Shown piece after piece: positions 35,453-44,265 of a DNA stretch of 64,000 nt. Location of the stretch: the NCBI GenBank assembly GCA_018335195.1, contig JAGXKN010000010.1, positions 1 through 64,000 of the forward strand, in the 5' to 3' direction. Position 1 is the first letter of the stretch; the number at the start of each line of letters is the position of its first letter. The stretch comes from Desulfobacterales bacterium. Its GTDB lineage: Bacteria; Desulfobacterota; Desulfobacteria; Desulfobacterales; Desulfosalsimonadaceae. Both the position numbers and the translations under genes were made by a program. The notes under the pieces were generated by a model, which searched no databases, had not been told where the DNA came from, and saw only the letters and a list, made by a program, of their open reading frames with translations.

Positions 35453-35672
35453 CGAACGTCGTTCGTTTATCATACTTATACATTCTACTCTATAGATAAT
35501 ACAACAAATGAAATTGTCAAGCAGTTCTGTTTTTATTTACAATCGCTTACCGTTGTCTCCGGTAGATTTGTTATACGATTTTTTTTTCGAGTCTCCCGAC
35601 TTTTTTAACGAGTCGTAAAAGCGAACAATCGCTCGTTTTCTTCTTGACACGCCTTTGGCCGCCGGAGTATGA
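35453..35672 (+). promoter_or_regulatory. Dehydratase operon promoter with operator-like palindromes
   Basis: TTGACA at 35644-35649 and GTATGA at 35667-35672, 17 bases apart, make a good vegetative promoter pointing at the dehydratase genes. Eleven bases before it lies AGCGAACAATCGCT (35620-35633, 5-bp arms). A second inverted repeat CGAACGTCGTTCG (6-bp arms, 35453-35465) sits near the start of the divergent 34779-35378 gene. Both carry GCGAAC, so one repressor could bind both. The region 35379-35744 has no gene. Confidence 0.5.
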
Positions 35673-35744
35673 ACGGGACAAGCATTCGTGTGAAAATGGG
35701 ATTCTTAAAAATGATACAATTGCGTCCCCTGCGAGGAATTGCCC

Positions 35745-36872
35745 ATGAATCCACTAGACCGGTTTAAGTCCGTCTGGAACGATCCGAATGATTACGCAAG
35801 AAAACGCAAGCAGCAGACCGGCCGGAAAATCCTCGGCTACTTCTGTTCGTATGCACCCGAGGAATTGATCCATGCCGCAGGCCTCTGGCCGTTTCGCCTG
35901 CTGGGCACAAAGGGTGAAATCCGGATGGCGGATACACACCTTCAGTCCTATTGCTGCTCACTGGTCCGAGGCGGGCTGGAAGCGGCCTTGAACGGCAGCC
36001 TGGATTTCCTGGACGGCGCGGTCTTCCCCCACACCTGCGATTCCATACAACGGCTTTCAGACATCTGGCGATTGAATGCCGGGTTTGCCCATCATTTTGA
36101 CGCGGTGCTGCCGGTCCGGCTCGATACCCCGAGTGCCCGGCAGTACATGATCGACGTGTTAAACGAATTCCGTCAGGAGCTGGCCGACGCCTTTGGCACG
36201 GAAATATCCGATGACGCGGTTTGGCAGGCCATCGGCGACTATAACCGGATCCGGGAGAAGCTCAGCACCCTTTATGAGCTGCGCAGCCGCGCCCCCGGAC
36301 TGTTTGATCCGTCCACGGTCCACCGGATCATGACCGCGGCCATGGTCATGGAACGCCGGGAATTTTCTGAGCAGATCACCGCGTTTCTCGAGGGCGTGGA
36401 GCCTGATGCCGCCGGCCGTTCGGATACCGGACGCAAGCGGGTGGTGCTCTCCGGGGGCATCTGCACCCATCCGGATATATATGAGCTGCTGGCAAGGGCC
36501 GGGGCGGACGTGGTCTGGGATGATTTGTGTACCGGGGCCCGGTATTTCGAGGGGCGCATTGCCGAAGACGGCACCGATCCCTTGGCGGCGCTGGCCGACC
36601 GGTACATGGAGCGCACGGTCTGTCCGGCCAAGCATCAGGATATCACGGTCCGGGGGCGGGCGCTGGTGGATATGGTTCGGCATCAGCAGGCCGGGGGCGT
36701 GATTTTTCTTTTGCTCAAGTTCTGTGATCCGCACGCTTTTGATTATCCGTACCTTAAGAAATTTCTGGATGAGGCAGGGATCCCGAGCCTGCTGCTGGAA
36801 ATCGAGGAGCAGCCGCCGCCCGAAGGTCAGTTGATGACCCGTTTTGAGACTTTCGTGGATATGCTGGCGTAG
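35745..36872 (+). CDS. 2-hydroxyacyl-CoA dehydratase/benzoyl-CoA reductase-type subunit
   Basis: A 375-residue protein of the HgdB/BcrC family. Family landmarks are GYFCSYAPEELIHAAGLWPFR near residue 30, HLQSYCCSLVRGGLE near 65, FPHTCDSIQRLSDIW near 95 (Cys ligand region), LSGGICTHPD near 235 and WDDLCTGARYFEG near 255, and CPAKHQ near 290. These subunits bind a [4Fe-4S] cluster and with a partner subunit carry out radical dehydration of 2-hydroxyacyl-CoA or reduction of an aromatic acyl-CoA. ATG at 35745 follows GAGGA by 7 bases. It is followed by the second subunit and an ATPase activator. The true substrate cannot be determined here. Confidence 0.87.
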   Translation: MNPLDRFKSVWNDPNDYARKRKQQTGRKILGYFCSYAPEELIHAAGLWPFRLLGTKGEIRMADTHLQSYCCSLVRGGLEAALNGSLDFLDGAVFPHTCDSIQRLSDIWRLNAGFAHHFDAVLPVRLDTPSARQYMIDVLNEFRQELADAFGTEISDDAVWQAIGDYNRIREKLSTLYELRSRAPGLFDPSTVHRIMTAAMVMERREFSEQITAFLEGVEPDAAGRSDTGRKRVVLSGGICTHPDIYELLARAGADVVWDDLCTGARYFEGRIAEDGTDPLAALADRYMERTVCPAKHQDITVRGRALVDMVRHQQAGGVIFLLLKFCDPHAFDYPYLKKFLDEAGIPSLLLEIEEQPPPEGQLMTRFETFVDMLA

Positions 36873-36936
36873 TAAAAAGTCTGTCTGCCGTACTTCAGAC
36901 AAAAACCTGAGCGTGTGAGAAACCGGAGGCCGAGTC

Positions 36937-38175
36937 ATGGCGGAAAATGAAAAAAAACATGATCCCGAAAAGGAAAAGCGCAAGATCCAGGCGGTTTCCC
37001 GAATGAAGGAGATCATGACCGACTATTACATCGAGGCCAAGGGCGCCCGGGAAAAGGGGCGGAAAGTGGCCTGGATCACCAGCGGCGGACCGGTGGAGCC
37101 CCTGATTGCCATGGATGTGATTCCGGTGTACCCGGAAAATCATGGCGCCATGATCGGGGCATCCAAAATGGGGGCACAGCTCTGCGAACAGGCCGAGGAG
37201 ATGGGGTATTCCCGGGACCTGTGTTCATACGCCCGGGCCGATATCGGCGATGCAGTTGCCAAAACCGGCCCCATTGGGGGCCTTCCGGAGCCCGACATGC
37301 TGGTTTGCTGCAACAACATCTGCGGCACCGTGCTCAAGTGGTACGAGACCGCCGCCCGGTTTTTCAACGTCCCCCTGTTTATCCTGGACACCCCGTTTAT
37401 TCACCGGGAATTTACGGATTCGGCGCGAAAATATGTGCTTGCCCAGATTTACGAATACATTTCGTTTCTGGAAACCCACTGCGGCAGGAAAATGGATTAC
37501 GAGCGCATGGAGGAAGTGGGCCGGCTTTCGGTGGAAGCCACGCAGCTCTGGCAGTCCGTGCTCGATACCTGCGCGCACAAGCCGGCGCCCATGACCGCAT
37601 TTGACGCCTTTTTTCACTTGGCCCTGATCGTCACCCTGCGGGGCACTCAGGTGACCGTGGACTACTACCGGCAGTTGCTCGACGAATTAAACGACCGCAT
37701 CGACCGCGGCATTGCCATGGTTCCCAATGAAAAATACCGGTTGCTGTGGGATAACCTGCCGGTCTGGTACCGCACCCGGTGGCTTTCGGATAAGTTTGCC
37801 GGCCATGATGCCGCACTGGTGGCGGATACCTATACTTCGGCCTGGAGCGGGATGCTGCCGGAAATGAACGGGCAGAGCTTTCTAGAGGCCATGAGCGAAA
37901 CCTACACCAAGGTTTATATCAATATTTCCATTGACCGGATGTTTGACATCGTGGCCGGCATGATTCAAAAATATGACGTGGACGGCATGGTGATGCATTC
38001 CAACCGGAGCTGCAAGCCCTATTCGCTGGGGCAGTACGATCTTCGGCAGATGATCATGGACAGGCTCGGCGTGCCCACCCTGATCATTGAGGCCGACATG
38101 GTCGATGAGCGCAATTTTTCGGAAAGCCAGATTGACACCCGGATCGATGCGTTCATGGAGACGCTCAAATCCTGA
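36937..38175 (+). CDS. 2-hydroxyacyl-CoA dehydratase/benzoyl-CoA reductase-type subunit
   Basis: A 412-residue partner subunit. It starts with a charged KHDPEKEKRKIQAVSRMKEI helix, then VAWITSGGPVEPLIAMDVIP near residue 45, ENHGAMIGASKMGA near 68, CSYARADIGDA near 91, LVCCNNICGTVLKWYE near 127 with paired Cys, and a C-terminal HSNRSCKPYSLGQYD motif near 350, all typical of the HgdA/BcrB-type D-component. It would share the catalytic [4Fe-4S] site with the 35745 gene product. CGGAGG stands 8 bases before ATG. 64 bases lie between the two genes. Confidence 0.87.
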   Translation: MAENEKKHDPEKEKRKIQAVSRMKEIMTDYYIEAKGAREKGRKVAWITSGGPVEPLIAMDVIPVYPENHGAMIGASKMGAQLCEQAEEMGYSRDLCSYARADIGDAVAKTGPIGGLPEPDMLVCCNNICGTVLKWYETAARFFNVPLFILDTPFIHREFTDSARKYVLAQIYEYISFLETHCGRKMDYERMEEVGRLSVEATQLWQSVLDTCAHKPAPMTAFDAFFHLALIVTLRGTQVTVDYYRQLLDELNDRIDRGIAMVPNEKYRLLWDNLPVWYRTRWLSDKFAGHDAALVADTYTSAWSGMLPEMNGQSFLEAMSETYTKVYINISIDRMFDIVAGMIQKYDVDGMVMHSNRSCKPYSLGQYDLRQMIMDRLGVPTLIIEADMVDERNFSESQIDTRIDAFMETLKS

Positions 38176-38206
38176 AATGCACGGGTATATCAACCACGAA
38201 GATCCG

Positions 38207-38235
38207 AAGGGGCGAACCTTTGTGTTCGCCCTTTT
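38207..38235 (+). terminator. Hairpin with short T-run between dehydratase subunit and activator
   Basis: GGGCGAAC (38210-38217) pairs with GTTCGCCC (38224-38231) across a 6-base loop, followed by TTTT. It lies about 40 bases after the second subunit. It could reduce transcription into the activator gene. The same GCGAACCTTTGTGTTCGC type of hairpin is common between bacterial genes, so it could also be a dispersed intergenic repeat. Confidence 0.6.
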
Positions 38236-38324
38236 ACCGGGTAAACACACAGGTTCACCCCCACGCGGTTTAAACCCGACAGGTTCAATCCCATTTTTTG
38301 TTATGTGTAGAATGTGAGTTTTGT

Positions 38325-39104
38325 ATGATTACCGCAGGCATCGACATCGGATCCATTACCGCCAAGGCGGCGTTAATTGAGGACAATCGGCTTTTGGGCA
38401 CCCGGCTGCAGTTTACCGGCTACAATGCGCAGAAGGCCGGCAAATCTGTGCTCGAAGAGCTGATCGCACAATCCGGCGTGCAGCGGGAACAGATCGCCCT
38501 GGTCGTGTCCACGGGATACGGCAGAAACAGCGTGGACTTCGCGGACAAGGCGATTACGGAAATCACCTGTCACGGCGCCGGCGCCCATTTCATTGATCCG
38601 GAGACGCGTTTTGTCATTGACGTGGGCGGGCAGGACAGCAAGGTGATCAAGATCGACGCGGCCGGAAAGGTGCTCGATTTTGCCATGAATGACAAGTGCG
38701 CCGCCGGGACGGGCCGTTTTCTGGAGGTCATGGCCCGGGCCATGGAAGCCGATCTCGACGATTTCGGTGAAATTTCCGCAAGGGCGGATAATCCCGCCAG
38801 CATCAGCAGCATCTGCACGGTGTTTGCCGAATCCGAGGTGATTTCACTGATTTCCAAGGGAGAGACCCGCGAGAACATGATCGCGGGAATCCACGAATCG
38901 GTGGCCTCCCGGATTTCTGCCATGGCCCGGCGGGTGGGCGTTACCGATCCCGTTATGATGACAGGCGGCGTGGCCAGAAATCCGGGCGTGGTCCGGGCGC
39001 TGGAAAAAAAACTGGGCGTTGAAATCCGGGTGTCTGCTCACGCCCAGTTAAACGGCGCCATCGGCGCGGCCCTGCTTGCCGCGCGCATGCAGCAGGCGGT
39101 CTGA
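38325..39104 (+). CDS. (R)-2-hydroxyacyl-CoA dehydratase activator ATPase
   Basis: A 259-residue ASKHA-fold ATPase of the HgdC/BcrA/BadF family. It opens MITAGIDIGSITAKAALIED (phosphate 1 motif), has VVSTGYGR near residue 62, VIDVGGQDSKVI near 98, and MMTGGVARNPGV near 210. The two Cys that bridge a [4Fe-4S] cluster across the homodimer are present: EITCHG near 83 and NDKCAAGTGRF near 122. It uses ATP to push one electron onto the dehydratase subunits. ATG at 38325 is the family start. There is one activator only, as in dehydratase systems; class I benzoyl-CoA reductases normally have two different ATPase subunits. Confidence 0.93.
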   Translation: MITAGIDIGSITAKAALIEDNRLLGTRLQFTGYNAQKAGKSVLEELIAQSGVQREQIALVVSTGYGRNSVDFADKAITEITCHGAGAHFIDPETRFVIDVGGQDSKVIKIDAAGKVLDFAMNDKCAAGTGRFLEVMARAMEADLDDFGEISARADNPASISSICTVFAESEVISLISKGETRENMIAGIHESVASRISAMARRVGVTDPVMMTGGVARNPGVVRALEKKLGVEIRVSAHAQLNGAIGAALLAARMQQAV

Positions 39105-39315
39105 GCGTTGTCCCTCTGATCTCTCCCTCGATTTTATGTAAAACACCAGCATGTTGGAAACGGTTTTTCCCTGGGAGCGATACTCCGGGGGTGGCTGCGT
39201 TTTTCGCTTGACATTTCATACGAAATTGGTAGGAATTTTAGAACTTCCGGCTTCAACGATGACAGTCCCCCGGAAAGGCGGCCGGAGCATTGAGCCGACA
39301 AAAAAGGTTGAGAAT
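39105..39315 (+). promoter_or_regulatory. Upstream region of the hmc operon
   Basis: This 211-base gap separates the activator from hmcA. TTGACA at 39208-39213 with TAGGAA at 39230-39235 (16-base spacer) could be the promoter. The spacer holds a weak dyad, ATACGAAATTGGTAG, where an Rrf2-type repressor might bind, since in Desulfovibrio Rrf2 is known to regulate its own hmc operon. The site itself is inference. Confidence 0.4.
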
Positions 39316-40974
39316 ATGCCAGATCACGTATTCTGGCGGCTGGGCAAAGCCGGTTTGCTGGCCGCCTTTTTTTTGATGTTTGTGTGGGTCCTGTTTGCTA
39401 ACGGGTCCGGAGGCAAGGCAGCCAAAGGAAATCCGGATTCCCCGGGAAACCGTGTAGATGCCCTGGAAATCCGGATTTTTGAGAAGGGCGAAACCCACCA
39501 GATGCCGCCTGCGATTTTTATGCATGACCGGCACACCAGTACGCTAAAAGACCGGGATTGCAGTGCCTGCCACGAAGAAACCGATGAAGGGGCCGAGGCG
39601 GCCCTGGCCTTTGAATTCAAGGGCACGGCAGAGCTTTCCTCCGAGGCGGCAAAAAAACGCTATCATGCCGATTGTATCGGCTGCCACAAGGATCGGGCCG
39701 GCCAATTTGAAAAAACCGGTCCGCTGGTGGAAAACTGCCGGGGATGCCATCAGCCTCCATCCGATGTGCGGCCGCAGCGAAAGCAGATTTCATTTGACCG
39801 GTCCCTGCATTTCAAGCATGAAAGCGCCGAGCCCATCACCTACCAGCCGGAAAAAAGCGATGAAAACTGCGGCGCCTGCCATCACGTCTATGACGAGCAG
39901 GCCGAAAAGCTGATCTACAAGGAAGGCGAGGAGGGTTCCTGCCGCTACTGCCACAAGCCGCAGCGCATCGATGACACGCGTTCCTTCAAAAACGCCGCGC
40001 ATGATGACTGTGTTAACTGTCATCGGCGATTCAAGGAAGATGATATCAAGGCCGGCCCGGTGGAATGCCGGGGATGCCACAGTGTCGAAGGACTTGCCGA
40101 AATTGAAAGAATCCGGGACGTGCCGCGCCTTGATCGCGGACAGCCGGATGCACGGATCATGGCGGACTGGCTTGCAGCCGCCGGGGAATCCGGCGAAATG
40201 CCCGCCCAGTATATGAAGGCAGCGGCCTTTGATCATCTGCAGCATGAAAATGCGGCTGCGGATACCTGCCGCAAATGCCACCACGAATCCCTGGAAGCGT
40301 GCCGCGCGTGTCACAAAAGTAAGGGGGCCGAGGAGGGCGGCTTTGTCTCCCTGGAGCGGGCCATGCACGACATGGACTCGGAGAGAAGTTGCACGGGTTG
40401 CCACAAGGATCAGAATACGGCCGGCCAGTGCGCGGGATGCCACGCGCAGATGCCGGAAACCCGTTTTGCCGGCCTGGACTGTGAAGCCTGCCATGCACTC
40501 GGCGCCGAGCGGTTAAAGCCTCTGCCGCTGGGAGACGAAAAGAAAAACGCCATTGCCGGATCGGCCGTGAAGGCTCGACCGGATCGGATCCGCACCGTGG
40601 CCGAAGACAGGATTCCGGAAGAGTTGGAAATCGATGTCATGGTGGATGAATACCAGGCGGCTCAAATGCCCCACCGCAAGATCGTCAACACCCTGGTTGA
40701 TAAGATCGGTGACAATTCGCTGGCTGCCGTGTTTCACAAAGAGGCGCAAACCCTGTGTTCGGGTTGCCATCACAACAGTCCGCCGGGCCTGAACCCGCCG
40801 AAGTGCACAAGCTGCCATACCGCAGCCGCCAAGGCTCCCCCTGGATCGGACCGGCCCGGACTGAAGGCGGCTTATCACGGCCAGTGCATCGAATGCCACA
40901 AGCAGATGGGCCTGGAAGAGCCGGCGGCCACCGATTGCAAGGCGTGCCATGAAGAACGCAACGAAAATGGATAG
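39316..40974 (+). CDS. hmcA: High-molecular-weight 16-heme cytochrome c HmcA
   Basis: A 552-residue multiheme cytochrome with exactly sixteen CxxCH motifs, the number that defines HmcA. An N-terminal hydrophobic segment (LLAAFFLMFVWVLFANG, residues about 13-30) exports it and may stay as an anchor. The sixteen sites run from CSACH near residue 75 to CKACH near 544, grouped in the familiar cytochrome-c3-like modules. It is the periplasmic electron entry of the Hmc complex, taking electrons from hydrogenases via small cytochromes. ATG at 39316 precedes the signal segment directly; upstream in-frame starts add a poorly conserved leader. Confidence 0.93.
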   Translation: MPDHVFWRLGKAGLLAAFFLMFVWVLFANGSGGKAAKGNPDSPGNRVDALEIRIFEKGETHQMPPAIFMHDRHTSTLKDRDCSACHEETDEGAEAALAFEFKGTAELSSEAAKKRYHADCIGCHKDRAGQFEKTGPLVENCRGCHQPPSDVRPQRKQISFDRSLHFKHESAEPITYQPEKSDENCGACHHVYDEQAEKLIYKEGEEGSCRYCHKPQRIDDTRSFKNAAHDDCVNCHRRFKEDDIKAGPVECRGCHSVEGLAEIERIRDVPRLDRGQPDARIMADWLAAAGESGEMPAQYMKAAAFDHLQHENAAADTCRKCHHESLEACRACHKSKGAEEGGFVSLERAMHDMDSERSCTGCHKDQNTAGQCAGCHAQMPETRFAGLDCEACHALGAERLKPLPLGDEKKNAIAGSAVKARPDRIRTVAEDRIPEELEIDVMVDEYQAAQMPHRKIVNTLVDKIGDNSLAAVFHKEAQTLCSGCHHNSPPGLNPPKCTSCHTAAAKAPPGSDRPGLKAAYHGQCIECHKQMGLEEPAATDCKACHEERNENG

Positions 40975-41022
40975 CCGATTCCCCGGCAACGGGGTATCAA
41001 CGCAATAGACAAAGAGGAGACT

Positions 41023-42105
41023 ATGGGGATCACCCGGAGGCAATTGTTCGGATGGATGGCTGCAGCAGGCGCCGGTGCGCTGGCTCCGGGCGTTGCAAAG
41101 GCGGCCGCCGGTAAACATTTTTCCGGATACCCGGAAAGTTTCGGCGTGCTCCACGATATCACCCACTGCATCGGTTGCCGCAAGTGCGAGGCGGCCTGCA
41201 ACGAGGTCAACGATCTGCCGGACCCGGATACGCCTTTTGATGATTTGAAAGTGCTGCAGGACAAGCGCCCATTAAGTGCAACCGCATACACGGTGGTCAA
41301 CCGGTATCAGTTTGAAAGCGCCTCCGAACCGGTTTACGTGAAAACCCAGTGCAATCATTGCCTGGAGCCGGCATGCGCATCGGCCTGCTTTGTCAAGGCG
41401 CTGCGCAAGGATGAAACCGGGGCGGTTGTCTATGATGCCTCCTTGTGCGTGGGCTGCCGGTACTGCATGATTGCGTGTCCGTTCCAGGTACCGGCCTATG
41501 AATATGACAAGGCGTTTACCCCCAGGGTCATGAAGTGTACCCTCTGTTATTCGAGAATCCGGGAAGGCAAGCTTCCGGGCTGCGTGGCCGCCTGTCCCAA
41601 GGAGGCCCTCACATTCGGCCGGCGCGACGATCTGATCAAAGAGGCGCAAAGGCGCATCAACCGAAATCCGGGGCAATACGTGGACCATATCTACGGCCGC
41701 TTCGAAATGGGCGGCACCAGTTGGCTCTACCTGTCGCCCCGGTCCTTTTCCAGCCTGGGCATGCGCGAGGATCTGGGCGTCAAGGCGGCACCTGAGTACA
41801 CTTCGGGTGCATTGGCTGTGGTGCCCATGGCGGTTACCGCCGGGGTGGTCCTGCTGACCGGCATATATGCCATTGCCCGGCGCAGGGAGCAGATCGCCGA
41901 AGACGAGCGGCAGGCGGCAGTAGCGCAAACCCGTGCACGTGCCGAGGAAGAGATGAAACAGAAGCTGACCGAGCAGAAAAAGGCGGCTGACAAGGAAAGG
42001 GAAGCCATTGTGAATCGGGAAGTGGAAAAAGCGCTCAAGGAGGCCGAACAGGAGAGGGCTGCGGATAAACCGGCTGCAGATGATGACAGCGGCAAGGAGA
42101 CATAA
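41023..42105 (+). CDS. hmcB: Hmc complex iron-sulfur protein HmcB
   Basis: A 360-residue ferredoxin-like subunit. A Tat-type leader (MGITRRQLFGWMAAAGAGAL) suggests export; four [4Fe-4S] Cys groups follow (CIGCRKCEAAC, CNHCLEPAC, CVGCRYCMIAC, CTLCYSRI with CVAAC). A single TM helix near residue 265-285 (ALAVVPMAVTAGVVLLTGIY) and an Ala/Glu/Lys-rich coiled-coil tail of about 65 residues end the protein. It would wire HmcA to the membrane subunits. It is followed 3 bases later by hmcC. Confidence 0.9.
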   Translation: MGITRRQLFGWMAAAGAGALAPGVAKAAAGKHFSGYPESFGVLHDITHCIGCRKCEAACNEVNDLPDPDTPFDDLKVLQDKRPLSATAYTVVNRYQFESASEPVYVKTQCNHCLEPACASACFVKALRKDETGAVVYDASLCVGCRYCMIACPFQVPAYEYDKAFTPRVMKCTLCYSRIREGKLPGCVAACPKEALTFGRRDDLIKEAQRRINRNPGQYVDHIYGRFEMGGTSWLYLSPRSFSSLGMREDLGVKAAPEYTSGALAVVPMAVTAGVVLLTGIYAIARRREQIAEDERQAAVAQTRARAEEEMKQKLTEQKKAADKEREAIVNREVEKALKEAEQERAADKPAADDDSGKET

Positions 42106-42108
42106 GAA

Positions 42109-43299
42109 ATGCAACAGATATCCGCCTCTTTGAAAAACGCGGCAAAGACGTCAGTCTGGACCCCGTTTAACATCGTGGCCGGCATCATCATCGCCGTGGG
42201 GCTCGTGCTCACGGTGATCCGTTTTACCGGCGGGCTGGGCGCGGTCACCAACCTGGATCATCACACGCCCTGGGGCCTGTGGATCGGGTTTGACCTGTTG
42301 TGCGGCGTCGCCCTGGCAGCCGGCGGATACATGACATCTGCGGCCTGTTACATTTTCGGCCTGAAGCGTTTTCATGCCGCCGTGCGCCCGGCCATCCTGA
42401 CCGCATTTCTGGGATATGCCCTGGTGGTCCTGGCGCTGCACTATGACGTGGGCCGGCCCTGGCGGCTGCCGTATCCGATTTTTTATTCCCAGGGGACCTC
42501 TTCGCTGCTGTTTGAGGTGGCACTGTGCGTGTTTTTGTATCTCACGGTATTGTTCGTCGAGTTCACCCCGGCCGCGCTCGAGTGGCTGGGCCTGAAGCGG
42601 GCCAGAAACTTGGTGGTGCGCCTGGTGCTGGTGCTGACCATCTTCGGGGTGATTCTCTCGACCCTGCACCAGTCGTCTCTGGGGGCACTTTACCTGATTG
42701 CGCCGTCAAAGCTGCATCCGCTCTGGTACTCATCCTACCTGGCCTTGTTTTTCTTTGTATCCAGCATGTTTGCCGGGCTGTCCATGGTTATATTTGAAAG
42801 TACGCTTTCCCATCGGTTTCTGCACCACAAGATGGACGAACATCACCTGGAGCAGAGCCACGGCGTGGCCATAAGCTTTGCCAGGGCCGCATCCTTTATC
42901 ATGATGGGGTATCTGTTCATGCAGATGATCGGGCTGGCCGCGGACAACGACTGGCATCATCTGACCACCGGCTGGGGGGCCTGGTACCTGCTGGAAATGA
43001 TCGGGTTTGTGGCCCTGCCGGCGTTTTTCTTTGCCTTGGGTTCGCGCGAGCGTAACCTGCGCCTGATTCGCTGGACAGCCCTGTGGGCGGTGCTGGGAAT
43101 TGTATTTAACCGGCTCAACGTTTCCCTGGTGGCATTTAACTGGCAATTGCCGGCGGATCAGCGTTATTTCCCGAGCTGGATGGAAGTGGGTATCACGCTG
43201 TTTATCGTCACGCTCGGGGTGGTGGCCTACCGGTTTATTGCCACCCGAATGCCGATTCTTTATGAACATCCGGATTACAGGGAGCAACAGGAAGAGTGA
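42109..43299 (+). CDS. hmcC: Hmc complex NrfD-like membrane subunit HmcC
   Basis: A 396-residue NrfD/PsrC-family membrane protein with about ten TM helices. Typical segments: HHTPWGLWIGFDLLCGVALA near residue 45, ALHYDVGRPWRLPYP near 105, and conserved HQSSLGALY near 185. It is the quinone- or charge-handling integral membrane part of Hmc. Directly followed by hmcD. Confidence 0.92.
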   Translation: MQQISASLKNAAKTSVWTPFNIVAGIIIAVGLVLTVIRFTGGLGAVTNLDHHTPWGLWIGFDLLCGVALAAGGYMTSAACYIFGLKRFHAAVRPAILTAFLGYALVVLALHYDVGRPWRLPYPIFYSQGTSSLLFEVALCVFLYLTVLFVEFTPAALEWLGLKRARNLVVRLVLVLTIFGVILSTLHQSSLGALYLIAPSKLHPLWYSSYLALFFFVSSMFAGLSMVIFESTLSHRFLHHKMDEHHLEQSHGVAISFARAASFIMMGYLFMQMIGLAADNDWHHLTTGWGAWYLLEMIGFVALPAFFFALGSRERNLRLIRWTALWAVLGIVFNRLNVSLVAFNWQLPADQRYFPSWMEVGITLFIVTLGVVAYRFIATRMPILYEHPDYREQQEE

Positions 43300-43300
43300 C

Positions 43301-43444
43301 ATGGAACAGGCATTTTTTACACTCCAGGAGTTTATGACCCATACCAAGTCGGTGGTGTATTTGCTGATGGCCGCCGCATTGATCGGTCTGCCCCTTTTCT
43401 GGCTGTTTTTGACCGGACGGGATGAAAAAAAACGCACGTTTTAG
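43301..43444 (+). CDS. hmcD: Hmc complex small membrane protein HmcD
   Basis: A 47-residue single-TM protein (MEQAFFTLQEFMTHTK, then VVYLLMAAALIGLPLFWLFL, then a basic tail). HmcD of Desulfovibrio is of the same size and position. The ATG is 1 base after the hmcC stop. Conservation of position in the operon is the main argument; the sequence itself carries little information. Confidence 0.8.
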   Translation: MEQAFFTLQEFMTHTKSVVYLLMAAALIGLPLFWLFLTGRDEKKRTF

Positions 43445-43513
43445 AAATATGCGGCAGGCAAATTCAACACGCGGTAAGGTTGACCGGAAACCCGGGGCAA
43501 GGAGGAACACCCG

Positions 43514-44191
43514 ATGCATGCATTTTTGACCGGCCCGATGTTTTACATCTCCATTGCGGTCCTTGTTATCGGACTGCTGGTACGGGTGGTGCGCTATGTC
43601 CGGGGGCTGGACTGGAAGCTGGACCGGGTGGCATACCGGGCGCACCGCAAAGCGGGCATAAAAGGGGCCGCCAGGTCGATTTTCAAGTGGCTGGTGCCGT
43701 TTGGCACGCGAAGCTGGCGGGTTCAGCCGGTGATGACCGTGGTGTTTTTCGTCTTCCATATCGGCGTGTTGGCAGTGCCGCTTTTTCTGCTGGCCCATAA
43801 CATGTTTCTGGAGGAAAAGCTGGGTTTCTCGTTTTTCACCCTGCCGGCCCCGGCTGCCGAAATACTGAGCTGGGCTGTTCTGGCTGCAGCCCTGGTACTG
43901 GTGCTGCGCCGGATTGCGCTGCCCGAAGTGCGCATTCTGACAACGTTTCATGACTATTTTATCCTTGCACTGACTGCGGCTCCCTTTGTTACGGGTCTGA
44001 TCTGCCGGTATGATCCGGCAAACTACGATTTCTGGCTGCTGGTCCATATTGCCGCAGGTGAGCTTCTGCTGATCCTGATTCCGTTTACCAAGCTTTCGCA
44101 CGTGGTCACGTTTTTTCTCTCCCGGGCACAGATCGGCATGGACTTCGGCATCAAGCGCGGCGGCATGAAGGGCAAGGGAATGGCTTGGTAG
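43514..44191 (+). CDS. hmcE: Hmc complex membrane subunit HmcE
   Basis: A 225-residue integral membrane protein with about five TM helices, related to NarI/DsrM-like cytochrome-b-type subunits. Segments such as [39 protein letters not shown] and [24 protein letters not shown] show paired His in membrane helices, possible heme b ligands. It works with HmcF at the cytoplasmic side. GGAGGA lies upstream of ATG. Confidence 0.88.
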   Translation: MHAFLTGPMFYISIAVLVIGLLVRVVRYVRGLDWKLDRVAYRAHRKAGIKGAARSIFKWLVPFGTRSWRVQPVMTVVFFVFHIGVLAVPLFLLAHNMFLEEKLGFSFFTLPAPAAEILSWAVLAAALVLVLRRIALPEVRILTTFHDYFILALTAAPFVTGLICRYDPANYDFWLLVHIAAGELLLILIPFTKLSHVVTFFLSRAQIGMDFGIKRGGMKGKGMAW

Positions 44192-44217
44192 ACAGCGTAG
44201 GGGTTTTGAAAATTTTA

Positions 44218-44247
44218 TATTCGAATTTGTTTCGGATTTCGAATTTA
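44218..44247. repeat. Dispersed intergenic repeat, copy 1
   Basis: The stretch ATTCGAATTTGTTTCGGAT continued by TTCGAATTT, in the gap before hmcF, reads in reverse as an AAATTCGAAATCCGAA motif. Related stretches occur at 50762-50792 and 51922-51953. Such AT-rich TCCGAA/TTCGAA strings between genes look like a dispersed short repeat family. Confidence 0.5.
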
Positions 44248-44265
44248 TTTGGGGGGATTCCATTC

